From Spirodela intermedia (Eukaryota > Streptophyta > Magnoliopsida > Alismatales > Araceae): a stretch of DNA of 64,000 nt. Under the pieces are notes generated by a model. That model had not been told where the DNA came from, did no database searches, and saw nothing but the letters and a program-made list of their open reading frames with translations. Made by a program: the position numbers and the translations under genes. Location of the stretch: positions 3,977,501 to 4,041,500 of the forward strand of contig LR746278.1 of the NCBI GenBank assembly GCA_902729315.2. Direction: 5' to 3'. Shown in pieces: positions 39,255-51,876 of this stretch. Within the stretch, counting starts at the first letter, position 1. Each line of letters begins with the position of its first letter.

Positions 39255-39763
39255 ATGACCTTAAGAGGTAGAAGGATAATCAAGGTTACCTATTGAAAGA
39301 GAAAAATTCAACATGTCTAAGGACCTTGGATTATACCTCATAGTTGGGGTTGAAAAACATTCAGATTCCTATGAGAGATGTCTTCATTATAGCCTTCAAC
39401 TTTTCCTTTATTTGCTTTGTTAGTAGCCACAAATGGATTTGTGAGATTTTTTACCCTTAGACCCAAAATCAAGATGATTACCAAGTGATCAGGTTACATC
39501 AGCCATGCTTCTTATCTTGATTGATCTTCGCTTACTCTAATAGATAAGATTCAACTTTTCCCTACCCAAGTGTAAGTGACAAGAACAAAACTCATGAATT
39601 ACCTAGGTAAAGACAACTTGAATAAGCTGGCCTGACTATCCCCCATTCCAATAAGTAAAAGTGAGAGAGATAGACAAACAAATAGATAGAGCGAGTCTTG
39701 ATCTTTTGTACATATTCATATGCATGTGATAGACCATATATATGGATAAATGTAATAGGACAC
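39255..39763. other. Sequence between copy A and the gypsy LTR
   Basis: AT-rich with purine-rich patches. No gene, tRNA or clear repeat is seen. Confidence 0.4.
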
Positions 39764-42700
39764 TGATAACATGCTAATTTTGCTTATTAATATGAGTTAT
39801 CATATGTGTTTTACATGATTATATGATTATAATTAGCATGTTATTAAGGTTAATTAATAGATTATGAATTTCATATGAATTATTGATTTTAACGCATAAG
39901 AAGCTAAATTGATCATGATATTTTATTGAATAAATTAGCATCCAATTATTATTATAAGATCTAATTAAATTAATTTAAATCATGATTTATTAAGTATAAT
40001 CTATATATTTTTCATGATCTATCATTTATTTCTTAAGTCCTAAAGTCATCTCATGCACAATTAATTTATAATCTAAAGAGATATGACTTGCCTATGTAGT
40101 TATTTTCTCTATTTAATTAAAAGGACATGAATTAAAAGGACATGGGCCTATTAGAAGATCCACACAAATCAAGGAAGGCCCATGGACATGGGCCCATCAC
40201 CATAGGAAGGATGAAACGATCACTTATAAATGAGGAAACCACCTCATCTAAATAGGAAAATTGTCCACCTTCCTCCTTTGAAAGAGTTAAAGAGGGTTAG
40301 TTGGCCTTTTCTTATCGGCCACATCCCTCTCCCTCCTTGGATAACCTTTGGGACTATTTCAACCCCTTAATTAGCCAAATCCAAAGGTTGAAATAAGTCT
40401 TAAGGAGAGGAAAAGTGAGAAGACACCTTAGGAGCCATTGATAAGTCTTCACTATTATGAGTTAATAATTAATTAATAATATAATTTAATCTTTAACTCA
40501 TAATAAATAGATTTATATTTATATTAAATTATGAAAAGTAGGTTTAGTTAATTAATGTAAAATTTTAGTTAATTATGTGATTTTATAAAAATTTATATAA
40601 TTTTTATAATCTTATTTTTGAGATAAATAAATAGAAATAAAATAATATAATGTAATATAAAAAAAGACCACATATCAGCTAGGCTCACAAGTGTGTTAGA
40701 AGCATAGTTAAGTAGAGCTATGAGCAAAGGACTTGATCAATTAAAAATCGATAAGAGACACACGTGCATCACTCCCCTCCCATGTCATTGGTGGCCAGCC
40801 AAGTATGGGGCAAAGAGTGGTCATACACATGTGTGTGAGAGAGAGAGTTATTGATTACAAAATCTTATATTACTATATATTCATATCATCACTCAAAAAA
40901 TAACTGATGTGGAACTAAACTTGCTCATAATTGTTTAGAAAGTTTTTAATAATTTTTAATATCTATAATACCCCTGGTGGTGAGAAATAAATACTCTTAT
41001 AACATTACCTTATTAATAGTATTCACATTCTTATTTCACCCTCTCTCATACAGGCAAATGACCAATGAGTGTTTGAATCTCACTAGAGTCAAAAATCATA
41101 TTTTATTTGATTAAATCATGATTCTCTTACAAAGTGTCATTAAAATCACTCTATTATCAATAAAATTTTTGACAATGTGATTTATAAAGTAATGTTACTC
41201 TAAATATTTGAATAATTTTAGATAAAAAGATAATTTGTCAACTTACCTCAAATTATTAGGTGATAACCACCGAAGATAATTTGCTGACCCAACTCATTGA
41301 TTTCTAAACTTCGTAAGAAGATTTAGAGATTGTCTACATTGCCTATGTCTATAGAGAGTTTTTAAGACTATAAACATTACATGATAGTCCTCTAGAACAT
41401 CTAAGAATTTTGACGCATCACTATCACTATGCTGAAATTTTATTTTATTATTTTTAACTAGTTTAATCTCCACTATTATTTTCTCGACTTCAAAAAGAGA
41501 TACTTTGTGTGGAGAGTCATAGACATCATTTTTGAGGCCATAGACATCACTTGATAATCTTTTCAAACACATAGAATTTTGACAATCACTGTCAAGAGTC
41601 TGGAGCTTGGTCTTTCTTATTTTAACTTTATTTTACGTAATTTAGTGATACTTTGTGTGATTTTAAATTTTAAAACTCTTCTTCATTAAATTATATTTTT
41701 TCTAACTTTTATAAAACTTAATTTGATTAATTATATAATATGTAATCACTTACGTAAGAATTGCTAAGTGAAACTCTATTTCTATAAGATTTATGTTCGT
41801 CAAGTCACTAACATCATCTTGATGTCCAGACTCTATTTCCCTTTTTATGATTTTTAAATATAGTTTATCTTCATTATTTAGTCTAAAAATTATAATAAAT
41901 CGTATTCTTTGCAAAATATTCTAAAATATTACCCAATATTATATTGTATCTCTATGATCTACTTGAAAACTCTCCACTATTTTTAGAACTTCTTATTTAA
42001 TTATATTTAATTAATTAATTTTAAATTTTTTTAAAATTTTTAAAATTAATATTTTTTAGTTTTATAAATTTTAAATTTACATGATTTACTATACAACAAT
42101 TAAGTCACATCAGCTACCCACCTCCCTTGGGTTTCCATTTGAGAGAAAAATCTTATCCAATAGTTATGCACTCTCCTTTATGTTTCAAGGGTTGAGAATG
42201 AGCATGACTAAGAGAAGAATAAAAAGTCATTTGAGGGGATAGATGAACATTCTTTACTTGGGAGAGGAAACCACCAAGAAAAGAAGAGGAACAAGTCTAG
42301 GAACTTCACCAAGGGAAGCATCTCCAAAAACTTTTGAGGAAGAATCCCTTTGTAGCACTCTAAGGGTTAACTAAGTAGGCACATATATTATATTTTATTT
42401 ACATTTTATGAACCTCTTGATGTAATATATAAGTTTTATTTCTTGATTGTATTTTCTTCTTCTTGAGACCCTCTTGGTGAGAAAGAGTTGATCTGATTGC
42501 AAAGTAAGGATTTGGTTCTTTAACCCTTAGAGTGACAATAAGTTGATCTTAGGATAAAATTCAATCCTTCTACCCTTCCTCTACTCCCCTTGATGTGGAT
42601 CTCTTAATTTATCAATATTGATAACATTTCTAAGAGTGAGAAAGGGAAGATAGATTTAGGATACTTTATATCCTTCTCCTTTCATATTCTTTTGCTCCTT

Positions 42701-43150
42701 CAATTCATCAAACTTCAGCATTGATTGGAAGTAGAGAGAGATTAAAAGAGATTAAGAAGTAGTCTAGGAGTATATTAGATTCCTTTAGTTTTACTATTGA
42801 TATTTTACATGACATAAGAGGATCTAGGAAGATTAGAGTTTTCACTTATACACATTAGGGTTAAGGAATTCACTATCTTCCTACATTTTACTATATATTT
42901 CTTATCTGATTTTCTTTCTCTTGGTGATTAAAAAGTCATCAAAAGAAGATTTGTCTATCCCCCTTAATGCGTCCAAGTCAATTTTCTTCTACCTTTTCAT
43001 CTCATTCTTTCTTGAAGTCAATCATCTAGTCATCTCATTAAATTCATCCTAGATTAGATAATTTCATGTGGATCGACCTGATTTTCCACTACAATCATTA
43101 GTTATATCTTGTTGAAAATTTAGTCTATGAATTGTATTAGCGACAATTTA
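39764..43150 (+). mobile_element. Probable Ty3/gypsy LTR, split by repeat copy B
   Basis: It begins TGATAACATGCTAATT at 39764 and holds a 13-bp inverted repeat (TAACATGCTAATT, 39767-39779, with 39831-39843), then GGACATGGGCC-type sequence near 40130-40200 and TATAAATGAGG near 40226. After copy B (40441-42112) it continues to GTGGATCGACC (about 43069), which resembles the sequence at the 3' end of Athila-type LTRs. The LTR would be about 1.7 kb without copy B. No second copy was delimited, so the call rests on the structure and on the pol remnant downstream. Confidence 0.45.
40441..42112 (+). repeat. Dispersed repeat family, copy B (nested)
   Basis: Same orientation and block order as copy A. 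Stem-loop arms are at 40455-40465 (TTATGAGTTAA) and 40493-40503 (TTAACTCATAA); the core runs from TGATGTGGAACTAAAC (40905) to TAAGTCACATCA (42112). It lacks about 230 bp present in A, but has a degenerate internal duplication of about 165 bp (41345-41430 and 41510-41600). Confidence 0.8.
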
Positions 43151-45555
43151 GAGCAATCATAGACCACAAATATGACATACAAAAACTAGCACACCAATGA
43201 TTCTCAAATGTTAAATCAGGACATATTGTTTTGTACCATGGAGATTAACTAAACAATGTACATGGGATTAACCAAGGAAAAGGTAAGGTAGAATTCCTCA
43301 AACTCTTGACTAAGACATTTATAATCATATGGATAAATCCTCATACAAAGTATGCATCTACTAGTTTATAAAGTAGATGTACTCCAAATCATGCCCTTCA
43401 ATCAAGAACATGGTAGATCTTGTTGATTCTCTATGATAATACTTTATTTATGCTTCTATTATTTAGATTATAAACGTATATTTTAATATAGATGGCATCA
43501 TTATGATTTGATCAATTGGCATGTAATTGTCATGAATTATGCTTAAAGTGTGATCTATGAGCTTAGCACATTATAGCACCAATTTGCGTGTAACAACTTT
43601 TTAGCCTATAAGAAACAGTGAGTGAAATTTTAATTTTTTTTTCAAAACTTATTTGGATGATATTTCGAATTTTAAGCATGAGATATAAAGTCTTTATTCA
43701 TTATGGACTCAAAGCTAATTTTTAATAATAATGGGAGTGTTTTTATACTTTGTGTGATGTCATTTTATGTCACAAGAGATTGAGTGGTGGAGAGCCACTT
43801 AAATATCTCACATGAGTTTCGTTTAAGCACTTGCCTACATAATGTACATTAATTTGTATAATTGCAAGAAATGAATAAAGAAAACATGACATGAATTATT
43901 TGAAACAGCCATGGAATGAAGGGGAGGCAACTAGATATTCAAGATCCACAACCATCCATGATGCTGTGAAGAAGGAACTGAATGAAAGGGCTGAAATTGT
44001 CAAAATAACCTTCAATATAAACACTCTTATGGAGAGTCTTCTCTCAACCCTTTTTCCACAAAGGAGACTCCAATTAGAAGTATAATTTGTGAAGAATCTT
44101 CATTGGTATTAAATATTCTTGTCATAGACTATTTGAGGAACTATTTGAACATCTCAAAGAAGTTTGTAATCTTTCTCTCCTCACTCCAAGGAAGTATTTT
44201 TAGAGTCTATTATGTGATTGTTCTAACGAATAAAATATTGTGGGATTCTTGTGTCCTCATCATCCAAAGAATTATGGTTATGGACCTGCATGCAGGTTTA
44301 GTTGGCCAACAAGTCTCCCTTTTTTCATATTTTTATTTTATTTTATTTTATTTCTCTTTATTTATTTCAAAAACATAATTATAAAAATTATATACATTCA
44401 TATAAAATCACGTAATTGACTAAAAATTCACATTAACAAACTAAAAATCACTTTTCATAATTTAGCATGAATATAAATTTATTTATCATGAGTTAAGACT
44501 TTAAATATATTATTAATTAATTATTAACTCATGATAATGAAAACTTATTATATGGATTATGATGCATCTTGGTAAGTACCATTGTGCAACGTAAAACTTG
44601 CTCAAACTTGTGGCAGGTGATGACCACTATAACAACCATAGAACGTATTCCTTGGAAGGTGCATCCTCTAGTTGATATTTATGAATTCTAGTTGAAGTAT
44701 TTCACACTTGAATTTAAGGGCTCTTCTGACCCTTACATCTTGTTTCTCTTCATCTTTAGTATTTGCTAGAGTTGATTGATACTATCACCTACATTGGTGT
44801 TCCTAATACCAAGGTCACCAACAAATCCAGATGTGCTTATTTAATTTACTCATAGGAGCTGTACTCTTTGTATTTTTAAGCATTCTTGAAGCATTTAATC
44901 TCTACTAAATGAGATTGATTGTCCCTAGGAATGTAGAATAAAAGATGGAGTTAGAGGAAGATACTCAAATCGAACAATGCCCTAAAATTAGAGAACCTCC
45001 TCAGTCATCATGGTTATGGTTTTGGCTTCTCACAAGGCATTTTTGTTGACTTCGACTTCTATATGTATATATGTATATTTTTGACCTCATAGATTTGTAT
45101 ACACATATACATTAGTAAATTTAAATGTAAGAAACTCTTTATACAGGATAAATGAAAAAATCATCTAAAATTTTGAAAAAGAAAATGAAAGACAAAATAT
45201 TTTGACTAACATTTGATTTTAGCTTTTGGTATTTTATCATCTTGAAAGAAAAGGACAAAAGTTTCAACTTTGGACTAGAAGTTCCCATGCACAAAAACAA
45301 TGTCAAAAGTTAAAGTTTTCTAATTAAGAATGAAGTGCCTTGTCACATATATTAAAAAGCAGCCCCATGACATTAGGTTGTTCAAGTTGAGTGATACTAG
45401 AATATTAAAATTGAATTGAAACATGAAAATTTAATCAAAATCTCTTTTATGTTAAAATAGTGAGTATAGCAAAAATTTCTTTTATGATACCATGAAAACA
45501 ATTAAACCCCCAGTCATGTAAGAATAAAGACTCTATAAAACTAGAGGTTTTTATG
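43151..45555 (+). mobile_element. Degenerate gypsy internal (gag) region
   Basis: It sits between the probable LTR and the protease remnant, where gag is expected. The short frames (for example 43891-44085 and 44103-44378) are not recognisably gag. A piece of the dispersed repeat (copy E) is inserted at about 44310-44540. Confidence 0.4.
44285..44540 (-). repeat. Dispersed repeat family, copy E (stem-loop end only)
   Basis: Inverted relative to A and B. It contains the perfect 14-bp stem TTATCATGAGTTAA (44483-44496) and TTAACTCATGATAA (44524-44537), plus about 170 bp of the adjoining AT-rich zone. It stops at the 12-bp perfect palindrome CCTGCATGCAGG (44285-44296). Confidence 0.75.
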
Positions 45556-47530
45556 GAACAAAGGACAAGATTAAGAAAAGCTCCCACATGGGTCTTTTAG
45601 AAGATATTATTATATATGTAAAAGGGTGTAGATTTTTGGTTGATTTTTTGAGTTTAGATCTACTCATTTTAGATGATATTACTCATACACCAATCATATT
45701 ATGATCCCCATTTCTTGCCATAGTTAAAGCAAACATTGATTATGAAAATGGGATTATAAATATGAAATATGAAGGTAAGAATATTTCTCAGAATGTTTTC
45801 AAAAGTTCTAGATTTCTACCTAAGGATGATGATAACATAGATGATACATATATGATTGATTCGTGCATAGAGGAAGTGAATGACATTCAACAAATTAATG
45901 AATTAATTCCTCAACTCGAAGTCCAAGCATTGGATCAAATATTTCACAAGAAAGAAGCATTAGATCAAGGTATGACACATATTAGATCATCATTTGAGAT
46001 TCCTCCAAAATTGGAATTTAAATCTCTTTCTAATTTATTGAAACATGTTTTCTTGGACCTAATTAGACATTAGTTGTGATTATGTCCGCTTTATTGACAC
46101 TAAATAAGAAAACAAAATCTTAGAAGTTTAGCAAGACATAAAAGGGCAATAAGATGGGCAATGGATGATCTCAAGGGAATCATTTCATCAATTTGAATGC
46201 ATCACATACATTAAAAAAAAAATTAAAAACAAACTAGAGAAATACAATGTAGGTTGAACCTAAATATGAAAGATCTGGTAAAGAAAGAAATCATTAGATG
46301 GTTATATGAAGATATTATTTATCATATTTCTAATAGTTAATGGGTTAGCCCAACATAAGTGCTTACTAAAAAGATAAGTTTGACGGTTATTAAAATGAAA
46401 AAGGTGAAGAGTTACATACCAGACTTACCATGAAATGGAGAGTATGCATTGATTACCATAAGTTTAATGTGGTCACAAAGAAAGATTTTCTTTTTACCAT
46501 TTATAGGTCAAATTATAAAAAACTTACAGGGCAAAAATATTTTGTATTTCTTAGATAGATATTTAGGTTATAATTAGACATAATTTTTTTCTAATGATCA
46601 AGATAAGATAATATTTACATGCTCATTTAGAACATATGTATTTGAGTGAATATCTTTTGGTTTATGTAATTCACCAGCCACATTTCAAAGTTGTAATTTC
46701 TATATTTATTGAAATAATTGGTGAATTTTTAGAAGTCTTTATGAATGATTTTTTAGTATTTGATGATTCCTTTGAATTCTATTTAGGTAATCTTAAAAAA
46801 GTACTTATGAGATGTGAAGAAACTAATCTACTTCTTAACTAGGAAAAGAGTAATTTTATGGTTAGAGGAGGCATTATTTTGGGGCATATTGTTAGTGAAT
46901 GAGGAATAGAGGTAGATAGAGTAAAAATAAATTCTATAATTAATTTATCTCCATTCAGTTCTATTCGTCAAATTAGATCATTTTTAGGGCATGTTAGTTT
47001 TTTATAGAAGATGTATTAAGATTTTTTAAAAATTACTTGACCTCTTATAGCTTTACTTGCTAAAGATATATTATTTAATTTTGATCAAGCATGTTTAGAA
47101 GCATTTTCTATACTTAAGAATGTATTGACTAAAGCATCTATCTTACAATTGCTTGATTTGTCAATTTCTTTTGAAATTATGTGTGATAAATCAAATCATG
47201 TAGTGGGTGTTGTTTTAGGTCAAATGAATTGATAAAATAATAATAATAAATTATTATACAAGAACTATCTCTGATGTATAGATGAATTTTACCACTATAG
47301 AGAAAGAACAACTTGCAGTGATCTTTACTTTAAAAAAAATAGATCTTATATTTTAGGATCTAAAGTTATCATGTATTTTGATCACATGCATTTAGAATTA
47401 ACAGAAATCATGAAGTTAGGTGTAAAGAGGTTGAAACTTCCATAAAAATTATTAGAAGCTACACATTCTTAGTATGAGGTATCTCAAGTAGTTGACCATT
47501 ATGTACTAAAAATAAATCTTGGATTTTTTT
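45556..47530 (+). mobile_element. Ty3/gypsy (Tat/Athila-like) protease-RT-RNase H remnant
   Basis: Domains in the usual order are readable across stops. Protease end: VDFLSLDLLILDDITHTPI, then NGIINMKYEGKNIS (about 45628-45790). Linker: PPKLEFKSLSNLLKHVFLD (46011-46067). Reverse transcriptase: WRVCIDYHKFNVVTKKDF (46439-46490), FGLCNSPATFQ (about 46650), EVFMNDFLVFDDSFE (46732-46776), LMRCEETNLLLN, and IRSFLGHVSF (46974-47003). RNase H: ACLEAFSILKNVLTKASILQL, then FEIMCDKSNHVVGVVLGQM (47090-47230). The catalytic xMDD box reads MNDF, so one active-site Asp is lost in addition to many stops. No integrase follows before 48 kb, so the copy is truncated. Confidence 0.85.
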
Positions 47531-47764
47531 TTCAATCTCAAGTCATGGGCATCAAATATCATTTGTGCATATATGCTTTAAATTTGAAAATACTCATAAC
47601 TATTACTTTTCATATTGATGTCCAAATAGATAATCATTGTATATTTTATCAATCTCTTATACATGTTGGTTGGTCAATTGATCACTATTAAAACACTTTG
47701 GGGATATTAAGGCTAATGAAGTCAAACAAGTTAGACTCACTCCCTCAATAAGTTTTGCTGCCAA

Positions 47765-47797
<33 letters not shown>

Positions 47798-48299
47798 AAT
47801 CTACCTTACCTTATTTGCTTACAAAGTTCCTTTCTCATACGAATCTCATCTCTACATGAGAAACTCCCTTTCCAGCTCTCTCTTATAAGGACTCCACTCC
47901 TCTAAAGGCAGTGTCTTTAATTTTACAGTTTAGTACTATTCCTCCTTTCACCCTAGTGTGACCCCCACACTCTATTCCCCTCCTCCTGGTCATCAATCCC
48001 CTATCTAATTGACCCCCACACTCTATTTTACAGTTTACCCCCTACCATTTTTCCCTTTTGTACCCTTACCAGCTTTCTTATTCTATCAAGATGGCAATAT
48101 TTCTTAGAACATTTTATCATGTTATACTATTAATAGTAATGGATCTTTTGTCTCAAAAGATTATTTTGATATATTCTTTATATTTGCATATTTTTGCATC
48201 TCTACCTTTATTTGTATCATATTCAAGGAATATCTTTTCTTTTTTCTAGATACCCCATCATCTGCTTTGAATCGATAGACTTTAGATCTTGGCCGTTGA
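47531..48299. other. Junction between gypsy relic and HAD-gene promoter
   Basis: Contains a (CT)14 run (47765-47792) and C/T-rich sequence to about 48060, then AT-rich sequence. No gene. Confidence 0.5.
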
Positions 48300-51200
48300 A
48301 TACTTAAGAAAACCACGGTGGTCCGAAAAATGACGGCGGGTTATTTTAAGCCCCCCACTCCTTCCCGGGTTCTGAGTCACGGGAAAACCGCCCTCTGTGG
48401 ACCACGGTTTCAGTCTGGTCGGGTGTTACGAGGTGGGTTTAATTTCTTTCTTTCTTTGTTCTTTGTCTGTGCTCTCCGGGACCACGCGAATGTACGAAGC
48501 CGCTGTTCTGTGGATCCGCGAGGAGCTCGCTCGCCGTTCCCCTGAGCAATGCGTCTATCGGTCTTGATCGTTCTCGGGAGCCCACTGGAAGGAACCGAAT
48601 AGGTCCTACGCTCGGAGCTCTCCTCGTCTCCTAGGAGCGCGATCCTCCCTCCCCGGTTTTCTTCTCCGAGGAGTCTACTCCAGCTGTCGATTTTGATTTT
48701 TCTCCTTTTATATCATCGTGTTCCTAAGTGGAATTTTCGGACTTTCAGACGCTATTATTTTCTTGGTGTCCTGATTGGTTGAAACTCTTTTGCTACGATT
48801 TGATTAGTTTGTGTCAAGGCCCGAGATTGGGGGAGTTTCACGAGCTGATAGTAATATTTTCTCCTTGAAAGTTTGAGTGATTTTTAGCGAAAACTACACC
48901 TGGCGTCTCTTCTGATTGTCATCGCTGTTATTGCTGTCGCATCAATCTGTTCTGCTCCCTTTTCCCTTCTCTGGGAGAGTTTCGATGGATGTATTTTCTC
49001 GTGTAGATTTTTCACTAATCATCCACAATCCTTCTCTCTCGTGTCACTGACGTGATTTGTATCTCTTTCATCGAATGGATTTCTGAGGACTATATATCTC
49101 TTCCTTGTTACTTGGCATGCAGAGAAAAGAACGTGAGTTGCGATCCACGATTTTTGGTGCTAATCGAAGGGGAATCGTTTTTTTCACCTCTTAGGTATAC
49201 TTTTCGCACAAGTACATAAGATCAGATATATTTGACCGGAACGACTTTACTTGTTCTTTACCTTGCGTAATCTGTATCCTATGTGTTTCTTTCTCTCGAA
49301 CAATGTGGTTTATGTCTGTCCTGGTTTGAAGCTTGTTTCTACTTTCTCTGTAATGATAAAACCAGGACAGTGTGATTCGGTGGTCTTGAAGATGGAAAAG
49401 AGACTAGAATCTTTCCTACTTGTTAATTATTATTATTTTGATTGTTAAATCTGTAAACTTATCAATACACACCTTTGTTTCCTGTAATTCTGGATGGCTC
49501 GCCTGTTCGTCACTCTCTATCCCACTTGACGAATTAATCTTGGCTGGGGATTCCTATTGTTGGTGAAACCATTCAGGTTGCAAGTTATAGCCAACAATGG
49601 TGGCTTATGGTCAACATTTTTAAGTCCTTATACACTAATGTCCGTTGATTTTGCTGGCACTAAGAAATAGTCGACCCTTGTATATATTGTGGTACCTCGT
49701 CAATCTTTCACTAGGTTCAATCTTTTCATAGGCAATCGGATATTGTGGTACATAGTTTTGTTGTGTCATTTGGTTTATTAACTTGTCTTCTAGTGTATTG
49801 AATGGGCATTCCCACTTCTCACCTTATTGGCTTATGAGTACCTCCTTGCTGTTGATGTCTTTTGGGATTTACTATTTAGGACTGCTGTGAGAATGATGCT
49901 CTTGCCTCTTCATTTCCTTATGATTGTGCTTAAGCATACCTACCAAGCTACACCCGACAAAAACTTCTGGATTAGGATCTTGTACCGTTTGAAATAAAAA
50001 AAATTTGAGCTACACTTGACAAAAACTGCTACATTAGCATCTTATTTCGTTTGAAATAGAAAAAACTTGATAACACTTTTATTTAGTAGACTGAACTTCA
50101 TGATATTTTTATTTCTGAGAATTGGAAGCCATATTTTTGTTTTTCCATTTAAGCTGAGTCCTGATTTTGAGGTTTATGTTGTGATCATATCATTTGGCAG
50201 GACCTGTAGTCTTTACTACCTTGCCAATCAAATACAAGGTAATAATCTAGGTTATGGTTTATGTTAATTTTGATATGCTGTTCTTAATAACAGCTGTGGG
50301 TGAATGTGACGCTCTATTAGTTGCTCCGAGAATATATTTGGATTTTCATTAAATTTGAACAGCCGACTGTGCTAAAAACGTTTCTAACATTTGTATCACA
50401 AGGAACGTGGTTATCATAATAACATAGTTCACTTCCTATTTATGCCATGACATGCGACTAATGAAAGCTAAAAGTAAAATGATAAATGTCATGACAGTTA
50501 CATAAATGCAAAACGCTTGAAACGAGGATTTTTTTAGGCCCATATTGGCAGAGTAGATTTAATTGATTACACAGCAACACGGCTATCCTATTAAATGCCT
50601 GATTTTATATGAGGCCTTTATCATGCTTCTCAGACTGCTGTTTTTTACATTTATTTTCAGAGTATATCCTATTAAATGGCTGTTATTTGTTACTGGGAAA
50701 CGACTCTGGTTCTCTATTTGGTTCTCACATTTTTTTGCATTTATTCTCCATTTCTTGTCAATTTATTGGATTCTCTATTTGGTGCCTTAAATAAATGACT
50801 TTCTTGGACATTATATTGCACGCATTGCGCAACAGATAAAGACTACATGCTGCTTCTTTCTACGGATAAGCATTATATTTTATCTCTCTGAAGGCTCTAT
50901 ATTTTGCCTCCTTAACAGCCAAAAATCCTTCAAGTTTTATGTTTGCAAGAATCAGACGACTGTGTTTTATTTGTCCGTTTAAAATTGACCTTCATTTGTA
51001 TCTGTCCTTCTTCTTCATAGTTTCAGATAATTAACTTAAAAAAGGGAGAATTGTGTGTTTAGGAATTCCAAAAAAAAAATTGAATTTTTCACTCTACTTA
51101 CCTAAACAATAAACAAGATATAATTTTAAGAGAGAAAAATGAGGAGGTTTTTCCATTTCTTCTTTGTTCTGGTACCTCGTGGTTGTCCAAATGTGACTCC

Positions 51201-51876
51201 AGCAAGTCATAAATATATGCTTGGAATTGATGTATACTATTAGGTTGTACTTTTGAATGGCTTTAAGATTGATGATCCGCCATAAAAGCCTTTCATATGT
51301 TAGACCATGCATTCATCCAGAGAGAAAAAGACTGGTGAATTGGACTTCATTTGAAAGAATGAATCTTGTTGAGCTACATATGTTACTGTGAATGCACAAC
51401 TAGAGTGGTCAATTATGTTACTGTGAATGAATCTATCGAATGCTGTCATGTGCCAAGTATGAAAGTACTAGAAAGCGTCATATGTTGCTGCACTGGGAGC
51501 ATAATGTTTTGTGCAAATATTTATTAACATCTGCATGTTGTGTAGTTTACATCTTACGGAAGGAAAACATTAGTCCTTCCTTTGTTGATATCCTGTGGAA
51601 CTTTTCTGATGCTGTCGTTCTACTTCAAATAGAACAGCATCAAGCATTTTCTTTTAACATCAGATCATCTTATTTTTCCCATCAAGTGTTTTCTTTGATA
51701 TGATTAATAAAACTTGTCACCTTGTTTTCTTTTTTTTTCCAGTGCATTGCCAATGTATCAAGGTTAAATTTTTCAAGTAGCTAGAAAAGATTAGGATAAG
51801 GGTGAGCATCCTGATCCTGTACAAAGTTCTTCATAAGAGAGAATTTGACAGCCGGTAGCATCTGTCATCACTAAAG
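48300..51876 (+). promoter_or_regulatory. Promoter and long, probably spliced 5' leader of the HAD gene
   Basis: Around 48300-48720 the sequence turns GC- and pyrimidine-rich, typical of a promoter and leader. From 48.8 to 51.7 kb it is T-rich and intron-like. At 51723-51743 a strong polypyrimidine tract (CTTTTTTTTTCCAG) gives a splice acceptor, followed by about 130 nt of leader before the ATG. I infer a leader exon near 48.4-49.1 kb and an intron of about 2.7 kb. The donor cannot be chosen from sequence alone. No conserved coding exon is visible. Confidence 0.5.

Noticed and set aside
38645-41572. Short minus-strand frames at 38645-38827 and 41294-41572 as a conserved small protein
   Set aside because: They correspond to each other only because both lie in copies of the same non-coding repeat. 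Substitutions and gaps do not respect codons.
37528-42112. Copies A and B as the two LTRs of one element
   Set aside because: They are in the same orientation and about 1.2 kb apart, but no primer-binding site follows A, and B appears inside a different LTR. Inverted and isolated copies (D, E) also argue for an independent element.
43891-44378. Frames at 43891-44085 and 44103-44378 as genes
   Set aside because: Inside the gypsy internal region and partly within repeat copy E; no recognisable domain.
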